NCBI GenBank assembly: GCA_020161065.1 | Contig: JAIUPH010000034.1 | Location: 22,566 to 86,565, forward strand | Origin: Pseudomonadota bacterium | GTDB lineage: Bacteria; Pseudomonadota; Gammaproteobacteria; Burkholderiales; Burkholderiaceae_C | DNA length: 64,000 nt | Direction: 5' to 3' | In this document: one piece after another, positions 21,212 through 28,584 of the stretch | Position numbering within the stretch: the stretch's first letter is position 1 | Layout of the letters: each line of letters starts with the position of its first letter | Notes under the pieces: model-generated | Database searches by the model: none | Seen by the model: the letters and a program-made list of their open reading frames with translations, nothing else | Told to the model about the DNA's origin: nothing | Translations under genes and position numbers: made by a program

Positions 21212-21874
21212 ATGGACATCCGCAAGCTGCAACGGGCCATCGTCGATGGCCTCGAAGACGTGAAGGCGCAGAACATCGCGATCTTCAACACCGAGCACCT
21301 GTCCCCTCTGTTCGAGCGCGTGATCATCGCCTCGGGCACCAGCAACCGGCAGACCAAGGCGCTGGCCTCCAGCGTGCGCGAGTCGGTCAAGAAGCGCGGC
21401 ATGGACGTGCTGCGCACCGAGGGCGAGGACAACGGCGAGTGGATCATCGTCGACTGCGGTGCCGCGGTGGCGCACATCATGCAGCCGGCCATCCGCGACT
21501 ACTACCACCTCGAAGAGATCTGGGGCGGCAAGGCCGTGAAGATGAAGCTGGCCGACGGCAAGGCCGTGGCGCTGCCCAAGGCCAGCGAGGACGCTTCGGC
21601 GCCGCCGCCGCGCCAGCCGGCCGCCAAGGCGGGCAAGGCCGCGCCGCCGGCGCGCAAGGCCGCCGCGAAGAAGGCGCCGGCCCGCAAGGCGCCGGGCCGC
21701 GCAGCGCCGGGCCGCCCCGCGGCGGCCGGCAAGGCGCCGGCAAGGCATGCCGTGGCGAAGAAGGCCGCGCTGAAGCAGGCCGCGCCGAAGCAGGCCGCTC
21801 CCAAGAAGCCCGCGGCCAAGCAGTCCGCGGCGAAGAAGCCCGCCGCCCGCAAGACGCCGGCCCGCCGGCCTTGA
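21212..21874 (+). CDS. rsfS: Ribosomal silencing factor RsfS with long basic tail
   Basis: A 220-residue protein. The first ~120 residues are the RsfS (Iojap/YbeB) fold: [30 protein letters not shown] and [16 protein letters not shown]. RsfS binds ribosomal protein L14 (uL14) and blocks subunit joining in starvation. Typical RsfS stops near residue 110-120; here ~95 extra residues follow, made almost only of Lys, Ala, Pro and Arg (repeated [14 protein letters not shown]-like units), resembling histone H1 tails. Such tails bind nucleic acid, so extra rRNA contacts are inferred. rlmH follows 4 nt later. Confidence 0.9.
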   Translation: MDIRKLQRAIVDGLEDVKAQNIAIFNTEHLSPLFERVIIASGTSNRQTKALASSVRESVKKRGMDVLRTEGEDNGEWIIVDCGAAVAHIMQPAIRDYYHLEEIWGGKAVKMKLADGKAVALPKASEDASAPPPRQPAAKAGKAAPPARKAAAKKAPARKAPGRAAPGRPAAAGKAPARHAVAKKAALKQAAPKQAAPKKPAAKQSAAKKPAARKTPARRP

Positions 21875-21878
21875 GCGC

Positions 21879-22358
21879 ATGAAGCTGCTGGTGGTGGCCG
21901 TCGGCCAGCGCCAGCCGGCCTGGGCCGACGAGGCCTGGGCCGACTTCGCCAAGCGCTTTCCGCCCGAGATGCGGCTGGAGCTGAAGGCGCTGAAGGCCGA
22001 GCCGCGCAGCGGCGGCAAATCGGCGGCGCAATGCATGCAGGCCGAAGCGCAGCGCTTCGAGACCGCCTTGCTGAAAGACGCGCGCGGCGCCCGCCGCGTG
22101 CTGCTGGACGAGCACGGCACCCGGCTGAGCAGCGCGCAACTCGCCGAGCGGCTGGCCTTCTGGCGCGGCGACGGGCGCGACGTGTCCTTGCTGATCGGCG
22201 GCCCCGACGGCATCGCGCCGGCGCTGAAATCAACGTGCGACGAAAGCCTGCGGCTGTCGGACCTGACGCTGCCGCACGCCTTCGCCCGCGTGCTGCTGGC
22301 CGAGGCGCTGTACCGCGCCTGGTCGCTGCTGGACGGGCATCCGTATCACCGCGAATAG
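21879..22358 (+). CDS. rlmH: 23S rRNA pseudouridine-1915 N3-methyltransferase
   Basis: A 159-residue SPOUT methyltransferase that modifies pseudouridine 1915 in helix 69 of 23S rRNA. The knot motifs are [11 protein letters not shown] (SAM-binding) and [25 protein letters not shown] in part at the C-terminus, ending in HPYHRE as in the family. Full length. Its 3' end overlaps the convergent ABC ATPase gene by 13 nt. It is part of the nadD-rsfS-rlmH-maf neighbourhood usual in beta- and gammaproteobacteria. Confidence 0.95.
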   Translation: MKLLVVAVGQRQPAWADEAWADFAKRFPPEMRLELKALKAEPRSGGKSAAQCMQAEAQRFETALLKDARGARRVLLDEHGTRLSSAQLAERLAFWRGDGRDVSLLIGGPDGIAPALKSTCDESLRLSDLTLPHAFARVLLAEALYRAWSLLDGHPYHRE

Positions 22359-22999
22359 CCGCCGTCGGCGAGCAGCGCATCCAGGTCCAGCCGCTGCGCG
22401 CGCGCTTCGGCGCTGCCCAGCGGCTCGTGGCTGGTGACGATGCAGCAGCGGCTGCCGTCGTCGGCCAGCGCCGCCAGGGCCTGGCTCACCACGCGGGCCG
22501 AACGCAGGTCCAGCGCGGCCAGCGGCTCGTCGAGCAGCAGCACCGGCGTGCCCACCGCCAGCGCCACGCACAGCCCCAGCTTGCGCCCGCTGCCGGTGGA
22601 CAACTGGTCGATGCGGCGGCCGAGAAACGGCGTCAGCCCCAAGGCTTCCACCCAGCCCGGCAGCGCCTGCGGCTGCAGCGTCGGGTACAGCCCGGCGATG
22701 AAGTCGAAGTACTCCGCCGGCTTCAGATGGCCGAAGGCGATGGGCTCGGCGCCGCTCCAGAACAGCTGGCGCCGGTAGTCCAGCGGCGCCTCGTGCGCGG
22801 CGATGCCGCGGCAGCGCAGCGTGCCGGCCGCGGGCGTCAGCGCGCCGGCCAGCAGCTTCAGCAGCGTGGTCTTGCCGCTGCCGTTGCCACCCTGCACCCA
22901 GGTCAGGCCGGGGCCGAAGGCGTGCGACCAGTGCCGGAACAAGGGCCGGCCCGGCCAGCCGAAGCTCAAGCCTTCGGCGCTGAGCAGGGCGGCCGTCAT
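22346..22999 (-). CDS. ABC transporter ATP-binding protein (CcmA-like)
   Basis: A 217-residue ABC ATPase, short as in CcmA-type heme-exporter ATPases. Walker A is [12 protein letters not shown], Walker B is [12 protein letters not shown], and the signature is [10 protein letters not shown], where the usual LSGGQ is STGSG. The switch histidine is in TSHEPLG. ATG at 22999 overlaps the stop of the upstream membrane-protein gene as ATGA, so the two form one transporter. The substrate is unknown; no ccm genes are nearby. Confidence 0.85.
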   Translation of the reverse strand: MTAALLSAEGLSFGWPGRPLFRHWSHAFGPGLTWVQGGNGSGKTTLLKLLAGALTPAAGTLRCRGIAAHEAPLDYRRQLFWSGAEPIAFGHLKPAEYFDFIAGLYPTLQPQALPGWVEALGLTPFLGRRIDQLSTGSGRKLGLCVALAVGTPVLLLDEPLAALDLRSARVVSQALAALADDGSRCCIVTSHEPLGSAEARAQRLDLDALLADGGYSR

Positions 23000-23777
23000 G
23001 CCGGCACCGATTCCCAGGCCGTGGCGCACAGCAGCGCGGCGCAAAGCAGCCAGCGCATGGCGCGCGTGGCGGGCGCCTCGTCGTTCGAAGCCAACGCTTG
23101 AATCAAGCTGCTGGCGATCAGCACCAGCCCATACAACAGCGCCGGCAGCGCGCGCGCGCCGACGCCGGCCAGCGTCACCGCCAGCACCGGCAGCGCCAGC
23201 AGCAGCGGCAGCAAGGCCACGGCGGCGCCGGCGCGTTCCAACTGGCGGGCGGCCAGCGGCAGCGCGGCGCCGGCCGCCTGCCAAGGCGAGTGCATCTGCC
23301 GCAGGCGTTGGCGCAGCAAGGCCACCAGCGGCAGCGACAACAAGGCCAGCACGGCCAAGCCCGGCCCTTGCACGGCCGGATCGGCCCAGGGGCTGGCCGC
23401 CAGCGCCGGCATGGCCGCGCCGCCCAGCAACAGCAGCAAGGCGCTGCCGCGCCCGGCGCGGCGCCGCAGCGGCAGCCACAGCAAGGCATGCGACCAGTGA
23501 CGCGGGCGAACGGCGGCGATCGCGTCCGGCCGTGTCTTCGTGGCGATGAGCCGAGCGGGCCGCGCAGCGCGACGCCGCGTCCAGCCCATCAGCGCCAGCC
23601 CCAGCGCCAGGGCCAGCCCCAGCGCCAGCACCCAACCCAGGGCGGCCAGCACGGCCGTGGCCGCCGGCGCCGCAGGGCGTGCGCGCAGCAGCCAGAGCGC
23701 CAGCCCCAGCGGCGCAGCGCCAGCAGCAGCACCCGGCGCGCGTGGCGCAGGCGCATGCGGTGGTAGGTCAGAGCCAT
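22996..23777 (-). CDS. ABC membrane subunit, probable frameshift near its start
   Basis: About 260 residues with at least six hydrophobic segments, such as AALGWVLALGLALALGLALM, LALLSLPLVALL, VALLPLLLALPVLAVTL and LLYGLVLIASSLIQAL; the partner of the ABC ATPase at 22346. The body frame has no good start codon. The best start, ATG at 23777 (MALTYHRMRLRHARRVLLLA), is in another frame and would join the body if one base were added close to the GGGG run (CCCC at 23704-23707). Either a real frameshift or a sequencing error. The function beyond transport is not known. Confidence 0.6.
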
Positions 23778-23834
23778 CGCCGCATTGAACCACGCAGGCC
23801 GGCCTCGGTGGCGCGGCACGCCACAATCGCCGCC

Positions 23835-24527
23835 ATGCACTTGCCGCGCCAGCACGACTTCGTCTACCTGGCCAGCCAGAGCCCGCGCCGCGCCCAGTTG
23901 CTTGATCAGTTGGGCGTGGCGCACCGCCCGCTGCTGGCCGCCGCCGACGAAGACGCCGAGGCGCTGGAAGCCGAGCGCGCCGGCGAGTGGCCGCGCGACT
24001 ACGTGCAGCGCGTGACGCTGGCCAAGCTGGCCGCCGCGCAACGGCGAGCGCGCGAGCGCGGCCTGCCGCCGGCGCCCATCCTCGCGGCCGACACCACGGT
24101 GGCCTTGGGCCGGCGCATCCTCGGCAAGCCGCGCGACGCGGCCGATGCGGCGGCGATGCTGGCCGCGCTGTCGGGCCGCGGCCACCGCGTGCTGACCGCG
24201 GTGGCGCTGGCCTGGGGTGCGCGCGGCCGGCAGCGGCGGCTGCTGCTGAACGAATCGCGCGTGCACCTGGCGCCGCTGCCGCCCGCGGTGATCGAACGCT
24301 ACGTCGCCGGCGGCGAACCGATGGGCAAGGCCGGCGCCTACGCGATCCAGGGCGCCATCGCCGGCTGGATCCGCCGCATCGACGGCAGCCACAGCGGCAT
24401 CATGGGCCTGCCGCTGTTCGAGACGGCGCAGTTGCTGGCCGCCGCGCGCGTGGCGCTGCCGATGGCGCCGTTGGCACCCTCGAACCGGGGGGGGCGGGGC
24501 TCCGTCGGCGGCGACGGCCGCTCCTAG
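23835..24527 (+). CDS. maf: Maf-family nucleotide pyrophosphatase
   Basis: A 230-residue Maf/YhdE protein, a pyrophosphatase for dTTP/UTP or modified nucleotides. Landmarks are YLASQSPRRAQLLDQLGV (residues 11-28), AADTTVALGRRILGKP and GKAGAYAIQGAIAGWIRRIDGS with the catalytic lysine/glutamine context. A Gly/Arg-rich stretch of ~15 residues extends the C-terminus beyond the usual end. It is divergent from the ABC gene. The -10-like element of the next gene overlaps its stop. Confidence 0.9.
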   Translation: MHLPRQHDFVYLASQSPRRAQLLDQLGVAHRPLLAAADEDAEALEAERAGEWPRDYVQRVTLAKLAAAQRRARERGLPPAPILAADTTVALGRRILGKPRDAADAAAMLAALSGRGHRVLTAVALAWGARGRQRRLLLNESRVHLAPLPPAVIERYVAGGEPMGKAGAYAIQGAIAGWIRRIDGSHSGIMGLPLFETAQLLAAARVALPMAPLAPSNRGGRGSVGGDGRS

Positions 24528-24530
24528 AAT
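24525..24530 (+). promoter_or_regulatory. Candidate -10 element for the PEP-CTERM gene
   Basis: TAGAAT overlaps the maf stop codon and lies 44-50 nt upstream of the PEP-CTERM gene, followed by TTT. No clear -35 box. Confidence 0.35.
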
Positions 24531-24574
24531 TTTCCGCAGCGACCCGCCGGGTCTGCGACGAGGGAGTGATGTCG

Positions 24575-25291
24575 ATGTTCAAGCGTCTCCATGCCTTGGC
24601 CCTGGCGGCCGCCACCGCGTGCGCCTTGCCGGCCGCGGCCGCCACGGTCACGGTGTATTCGAACAATTTCGATGCGCCGGCCGTCACCGCCGGTGGCACG
24701 ACGGCGGTCTTCAGCGATGCCGGCGGCGGCCTGCAGGCCACCGACCCGGCGTACAACGCCACCTACGGCAACGTCTTCCGCAATTCGACCACCGGCGAGA
24801 CGACGCTGACGCTGTCCAACCTGCCGGCGCACACCAGCCTGAGCCTGGGTTACCTGCTGGCCTTCCTCGATTCGTGGGACAGCATCAACGGCACGGTCAC
24901 GCCCGACCTGCTGACCTTCTCCATCGACGGCGTGGTGGTCGGCAACTACACGTACGACAACGCGTCCGGCGGGATCACGCAGATCGGCGGCGGCAAGCTG
25001 GTGGCGGCGTACACCCAGTTCGACGTCAACTACTACTACAGCGACAGCATCGCCGACATGACCGGCGACCCGGCGCTGACGATCGCGCACACCGCATCGT
25101 CCATCACCTTCGGCTGGCAGGTCGGCGGCAACGGCTGGCAGGGCGGCGACGACGAAGCGTGGGGCATGGACAACCTGCGCGTCACCGTCAACACGACCGC
25201 CGGCAGCACCGTGCCCGAGCCCGCCTCGCTGGCCTTGCTGGCCCTGGCGGCGGCAGGCGCCGGCATCGCACGCCGCCGCCGCCGCGGCTGA
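24575..25291 (+). CDS. PEP-CTERM sorting-domain protein
   Basis: A 238-residue exported protein. ATG at 24575 is favoured because AGGGAG (24561-24566) sits 8 nt upstream; an in-frame ATG at 24569 is too close to it. A signal peptide (LALAAATACALPAAAA) is followed by a beta-rich body with aromatic and glycine residues, and the C-terminus has the PEP-CTERM signature VPEPASLALLALAA, a hydrophobic stretch, then RRRRR. Such proteins are processed by exosortase and linked to extracellular polysaccharide in this group. The specific function is unknown. Confidence 0.85.
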   Translation: MFKRLHALALAAATACALPAAAATVTVYSNNFDAPAVTAGGTTAVFSDAGGGLQATDPAYNATYGNVFRNSTTGETTLTLSNLPAHTSLSLGYLLAFLDSWDSINGTVTPDLLTFSIDGVVVGNYTYDNASGGITQIGGGKLVAAYTQFDVNYYYSDSIADMTGDPALTIAHTASSITFGWQVGGNGWQGGDDEAWGMDNLRVTVNTTAGSTVPEPASLALLALAAAGAGIARRRRRG

Positions 25292-25345
25292 AGCCGCCGC
25301 TGGAGCCGACGCCGAAGCCGACGCCCCCCGGCGACCCCGCCCATC

Positions 25346-25377
25346 CGAAGGCCCGGCCCGCAAGGACCGGGCCTTCG
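25346..25377 (+). terminator. Intrinsic-terminator-like hairpin
   Basis: An 11-bp perfect stem, CGAAGGCCCGG (25346-25356) with CCGGGCCTTCG (25367-25377), with a 10-nt loop, lies 54 nt after the PEP-CTERM stop. The following bases (CCGTTGTCCGTTC) are only weakly T-rich. Confidence 0.65.
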
Positions 25378-25403
25378 CCGTTGTCCGTTCTAGACTGCGC
25401 CAC

Positions 25404-26891
25404 ATGGCCAGCCAAGACATCCTGATCAACTGGGCCCCGCAGGAGACGCGGGTGGCGATCATCGAGAACGGCGCCGTGCAGGAACTGCACATCGAGCGCA
25501 CCCTCGAGCGCGGCCAGGTCGGCAACGTCTACCTGGGCAAGGTGGTGCGCGTGCTGCCGGGCATGCAAAGCGCGTTCGTCGACGTCGGGCTGGAGCGCGC
25601 GGCCTTCCTGCACGTGGCCGACCTGCACCCGCATTCGGGCGGCTGGAACGGCGGCGGCAACCGCGGCGACCCGCTGCCGCCGATCGAGCGGCAGGTCTTC
25701 GAAGGCCAGACGCTGACGGTGCAGGTCATCAAGGACGCCATCGGCACCAAGGGCGCGCGGCTGTCCACGCAGATCAGCATCGCCGGGCGCATGCTGGTCT
25801 TCCTGCCGCAGGACAACCACATCGGCATCAGCCAGAAGATCGGCAGCCCCGAGCTGCGCGACCAGCTGCGCAGCCGCATGCTGGCGCTGGTGGGCCGGCC
25901 GGAAGACGGTGGCGGCGGCGGCTTCATCCTGCGCACCAACGCCGAGGAAGCCAGCGACACCGAGCTGGCCGACGACATCGCCTACCTGCGCAAGGCCTGG
26001 GAGCTGATCCGCGAGCGCAGCCACTGCCTGCCGGCGGGCAGCCTGCTGCACCAGGACCTGAGCCTGGCCGAGCGCGTGCTGCGCGACCTCAGCACCGAGG
26101 CCACGCAGGCCATCCGCATCGACAGCAAGATGCAGTTCGACGCGCTGCACGCCTTCGGCGAGACCTACATGCCCGGCGCCGTGGCCAAGCTGGAGCACTA
26201 CAAGGGCGAGCGGCCGATCTTCGACCTCTTCGGCATCGAGGAAGAGATCGCGCGCGCGCTGTCGCGCCGCGTCGACCTGAAGAGCGGCGGCTACGTCATC
26301 TTCGACCAGACCGAGGCGCTGACCACGGTGGACGTCAACACCGGCGGCTTCGTCGGCGCGCGCAACTTCGACGACACCATCTTCAAGACCAACCTCGAAG
26401 CGGCCGGCGCCATCGCGCGCCAGCTGCGGCTGCGCAACCTGGGCGGCATCATCATCGTCGACTTCATCGACATGGCGCGCGAAGAGCACCAGCAGGCCGT
26501 GCTGGCCGAGTTCCGCAAGCAGCTCAGCCGCGACCGCACGCGCACCACGGTGAGCGGATTTACGCAGCTGGGCCTGGTGGAGATGACGCGCAAGCGCACC
26601 CGCGAAAGCCTGGCCCATATGCTGTGCGAGCCCTGCCCCACCTGCCAGGGCCGCGGCCAGGTGAAGACCGCGCGCAGCGTCTGCTACGACATCCTGCGCG
26701 AGATCCTGCGCGAGGCGCGCCAGTTCAACCCCAGGGAATTCCGCGTCGTCGCCAGCGCCGCCGTCGTCGAGACGCTGCTCGACGAGGAAAGCGTGCACCT
26801 CGCGGGCCTGAGCGAATTCATCGGCAAGCCCATCAGCCTGAGCGCGGAGCCGACGATGAATCCGGAGCAGTACGACATCGTTTTGCTATGA
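25404..26891 (+). CDS. rng: Ribonuclease G
   Basis: A 495-residue endoribonuclease that matures 16S rRNA 5' ends and degrades RNA. It starts MASQDILINWAPQETRVAI; the S1 domain contains VYLGKVVRVLPGMQSAFVDVG; the catalytic Mg-binding aspartates are in TTVDVNTGGFVG and LGGIIIVDFIDM; the Zn-link motif CEPCPTC allows dimerisation. Full length. Its 3' end (26861-26891) appears to serve as the attachment site for a genomic island: a degenerate copy of this end lies at 31417-31447. The gene itself remains complete. Confidence 0.95.
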   Translation: MASQDILINWAPQETRVAIIENGAVQELHIERTLERGQVGNVYLGKVVRVLPGMQSAFVDVGLERAAFLHVADLHPHSGGWNGGGNRGDPLPPIERQVFEGQTLTVQVIKDAIGTKGARLSTQISIAGRMLVFLPQDNHIGISQKIGSPELRDQLRSRMLALVGRPEDGGGGGFILRTNAEEASDTELADDIAYLRKAWELIRERSHCLPAGSLLHQDLSLAERVLRDLSTEATQAIRIDSKMQFDALHAFGETYMPGAVAKLEHYKGERPIFDLFGIEEEIARALSRRVDLKSGGYVIFDQTEALTTVDVNTGGFVGARNFDDTIFKTNLEAAGAIARQLRLRNLGGIIIVDFIDMAREEHQQAVLAEFRKQLSRDRTRTTVSGFTQLGLVEMTRKRTRESLAHMLCEPCPTCQGRGQVKTARSVCYDILREILREARQFNPREFRVVASAAVVETLLDEESVHLAGLSEFIGKPISLSAEPTMNPEQYDIVLL

Positions 26892-26950
26892 CTTTCGAGG
26901 CGTCTCGACGCGCCTCAATTGCCACGCGCCAACGCCTGTCACATCAAGAT

Positions 26951-26983
26951 TGGGTAGCTGTCTGGGTAGCTAGATGGGTAGCT
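26951..26983. repeat. Left arm-type repeats (three TGGGTAGCT, 12-bp period)
   Basis: TGGGTAGCT at 26951-26959, 26963-26971 and 26975-26983. The same 9-mer recurs at the right end of the island. Regular spacing of about one helical turn fits integrase arm-binding sites; the function is inferred. Confidence 0.7.
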
Positions 26984-27015
26984 AGCGACCCCAGAGCAGG
27001 GCAGGAGAAATGGAG

Positions 27016-27048
27016 ATGGCTAGCAAGGAAGGCGCTCTCTCGGACCTG
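27016..27048 (+). pseudogene. Start of a truncated integrase-like gene
   Basis: AGGAG at 27003-27007 is followed 8 nt later by ATG and 11 codons (MASKEGALSDL), an opening typical of P4-type integrases of the DUF4102 class. The frame is then broken at about 27050 by IS66 sequence. Identification rests on these few residues, the good ribosome binding site and the position next to the arm repeats. Confidence 0.4.
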
Positions 27049-27054
27049 CGTCTG

Positions 27055-27989
27055 TCCTGCGCCACATCCGCCCGAAACTGGCCTGCGTGGGCTGCCAGCG
27101 CGTGTTCCAGGCCGCCGCGCCGAGCCGGCCCATTGCCCGGGGACTGCCGGGGCCGGCGTTGATGGCGCACGTCATGGTCTCCAAGTACTGCGACCATCAA
27201 CCCCTGTACCGGCAAAGCGGCATCTACGCGCGCGAGCGCGTCGAGCTCGACCGCTCCACGCTGGCCGGCTGGGTGGACAAGGGCGACGAGTTGATCGACC
27301 CGCTGATCGAAGCGGTCCGGCGCTACGTGCTGGCCGCGGGCAAGATCCACGGTGACGACACGCCGGTGAAGGTGCTGGCGCCCGGCGCTGGCAAGACTCG
27401 CACCGGCCGGCTGTGGGTGTACGTGCGCGACAATCGACCGGCAGGCGACGCATCCCCGCGTGCGGCCTGGTTCGTTTACTCGCCCGACCGCGGCGGCGAG
27501 CATCCGCAGGCGCACCTGCGCGGGTTCAATGGGGCGCTGCAGGCCGATGCGTACAGCGGCTGGCCCCGGATCTACGCGAGCGGCGACGTCCAGGAGGTGG
27601 CGTGCTGGGCGCATGCCCGCCGGCCCTGGTGGGAGTTGTTCAAGAGCACGGGCCGGGATCCGAACAGCCTGGCGGGGCAGGCGCTGCAGCGCATCCGCGC
27701 GCTCTACGAGATCGAGGACGACATCCGTGGCAAGGCGCCGCAGATGCGCAAGGCACAGCGCCAGGCGCGCGCTGGACCGCTGCTCGAGCAGATGCGCCAG
27801 TGGCTGGAGGGTCTGCTCGGCTGCGAACGCGCGGCGGCGTTCTACAGCCTGGTGGAGACGGCCAAGCTCAACGGCCTGGACCCCGAGGACTACCTGCGCC
27901 AGGTGTTCGAGCGCATCGCCGAGCATCCGATCAACCGTATCGACGAGTTGCTGCCGTGGAACATCGGTCGGCCGCTGCGGCCACGATAG
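27055..27989 (+). pseudogene. IS66-family transposase with N-terminal and internal deletions
   Basis: In frame from LRHIRPKLACVGCQ (zinc-binding region) through SKYCDHQPLYRQSGIYARE, KIHGDDTPVKVLAPG (first catalytic Asp region) and LQADAYSGWPRIY to WLEGLL, then it jumps at about 27815 to the IS66 C-terminal domain (FYSLVETAKLNGLD, ending HPINRIDELLPWN). The segment with the catalytic glutamate (NNAAERALR type) is deleted, as are the first ~150 residues. No terminal repeats could be defined. An inactive relic inside the rng island. Confidence 0.8.
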
Positions 27990-28006
27990 TACGGCAAGAT
28001 GGTCGC

Positions 28007-28522
28007 ATGAACGATCCCGGCATCGATCCGCGGCTGCTGGAGGTGCTGCAGCACGCCAGCAACCTGCAGCTGTTCCAGTTGAACTCCGTGATCGAGCGCA
28101 TGCTGGCCGACCCGAAGCGCATCGTGCAGGTGCGCAAGGACCTGCACATCGGACAGACGGTTCGCTTCATGGACTGGCGCGACGGCCGCATGCGGTTGGG
28201 CAAGATCATCGCGATGAAGGACACACAACTGACCGTGCACGAGGACGGCACGCGCAGTTCGTGGACGGTGCCTTACACGGCGGTGGAGCCGCCGGCACCG
28301 GGCGCCGCAAGGCCAGCAGCGCCCCCAGAGCCGCCACCACCGCCGCGCGCCGGCCGCAACGACTTCCGCTGCGGCGAGAAGGTGGCCTTCGAGGACAAGC
28401 ACCTCAATACGGTCGTCGGGACCATCGTGCGCATCAACCAGCGCACCGCCTCGATCGATCCCGGTGACGGCACCACCTGGCGGGTGGGCTTCGCGCTGCT
28501 GCGGCACGTGGTCGACATCTGA
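28007..28522 (+). CDS. Island protein with two SH3/KOW-like modules
   Basis: A 171-residue protein of unknown function. After a helical N-terminus (LQLFQLNSVIERMLADPKR), two similar ~50-residue modules are visible: LHIGQTVRFMDWRDGRMRLG ... DGTRSSWTVPYTAVEP and FRCGEKVAFEDKHLNTVVGT ... DGTTWRVGFALLRHVV, separated by a proline-rich linker. The shared pattern (G-x2-V-x-F-x-D, G-x-I, D-G-T-x-W-x-V) suggests small beta-barrels that bind nucleic acid or protein. It directly follows the IS66 relic by 17 nt. I do not recognise a named family. Confidence 0.75.
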   Translation: MNDPGIDPRLLEVLQHASNLQLFQLNSVIERMLADPKRIVQVRKDLHIGQTVRFMDWRDGRMRLGKIIAMKDTQLTVHEDGTRSSWTVPYTAVEPPAPGAARPAAPPEPPPPPRAGRNDFRCGEKVAFEDKHLNTVVGTIVRINQRTASIDPGDGTTWRVGFALLRHVVDI

Positions 28523-28584
28523 CCTGACAGACCCCTCGTCAAGAGGGCCTCCAGGCCACGCTTACGGGACTAGCGCGCCGCGGA

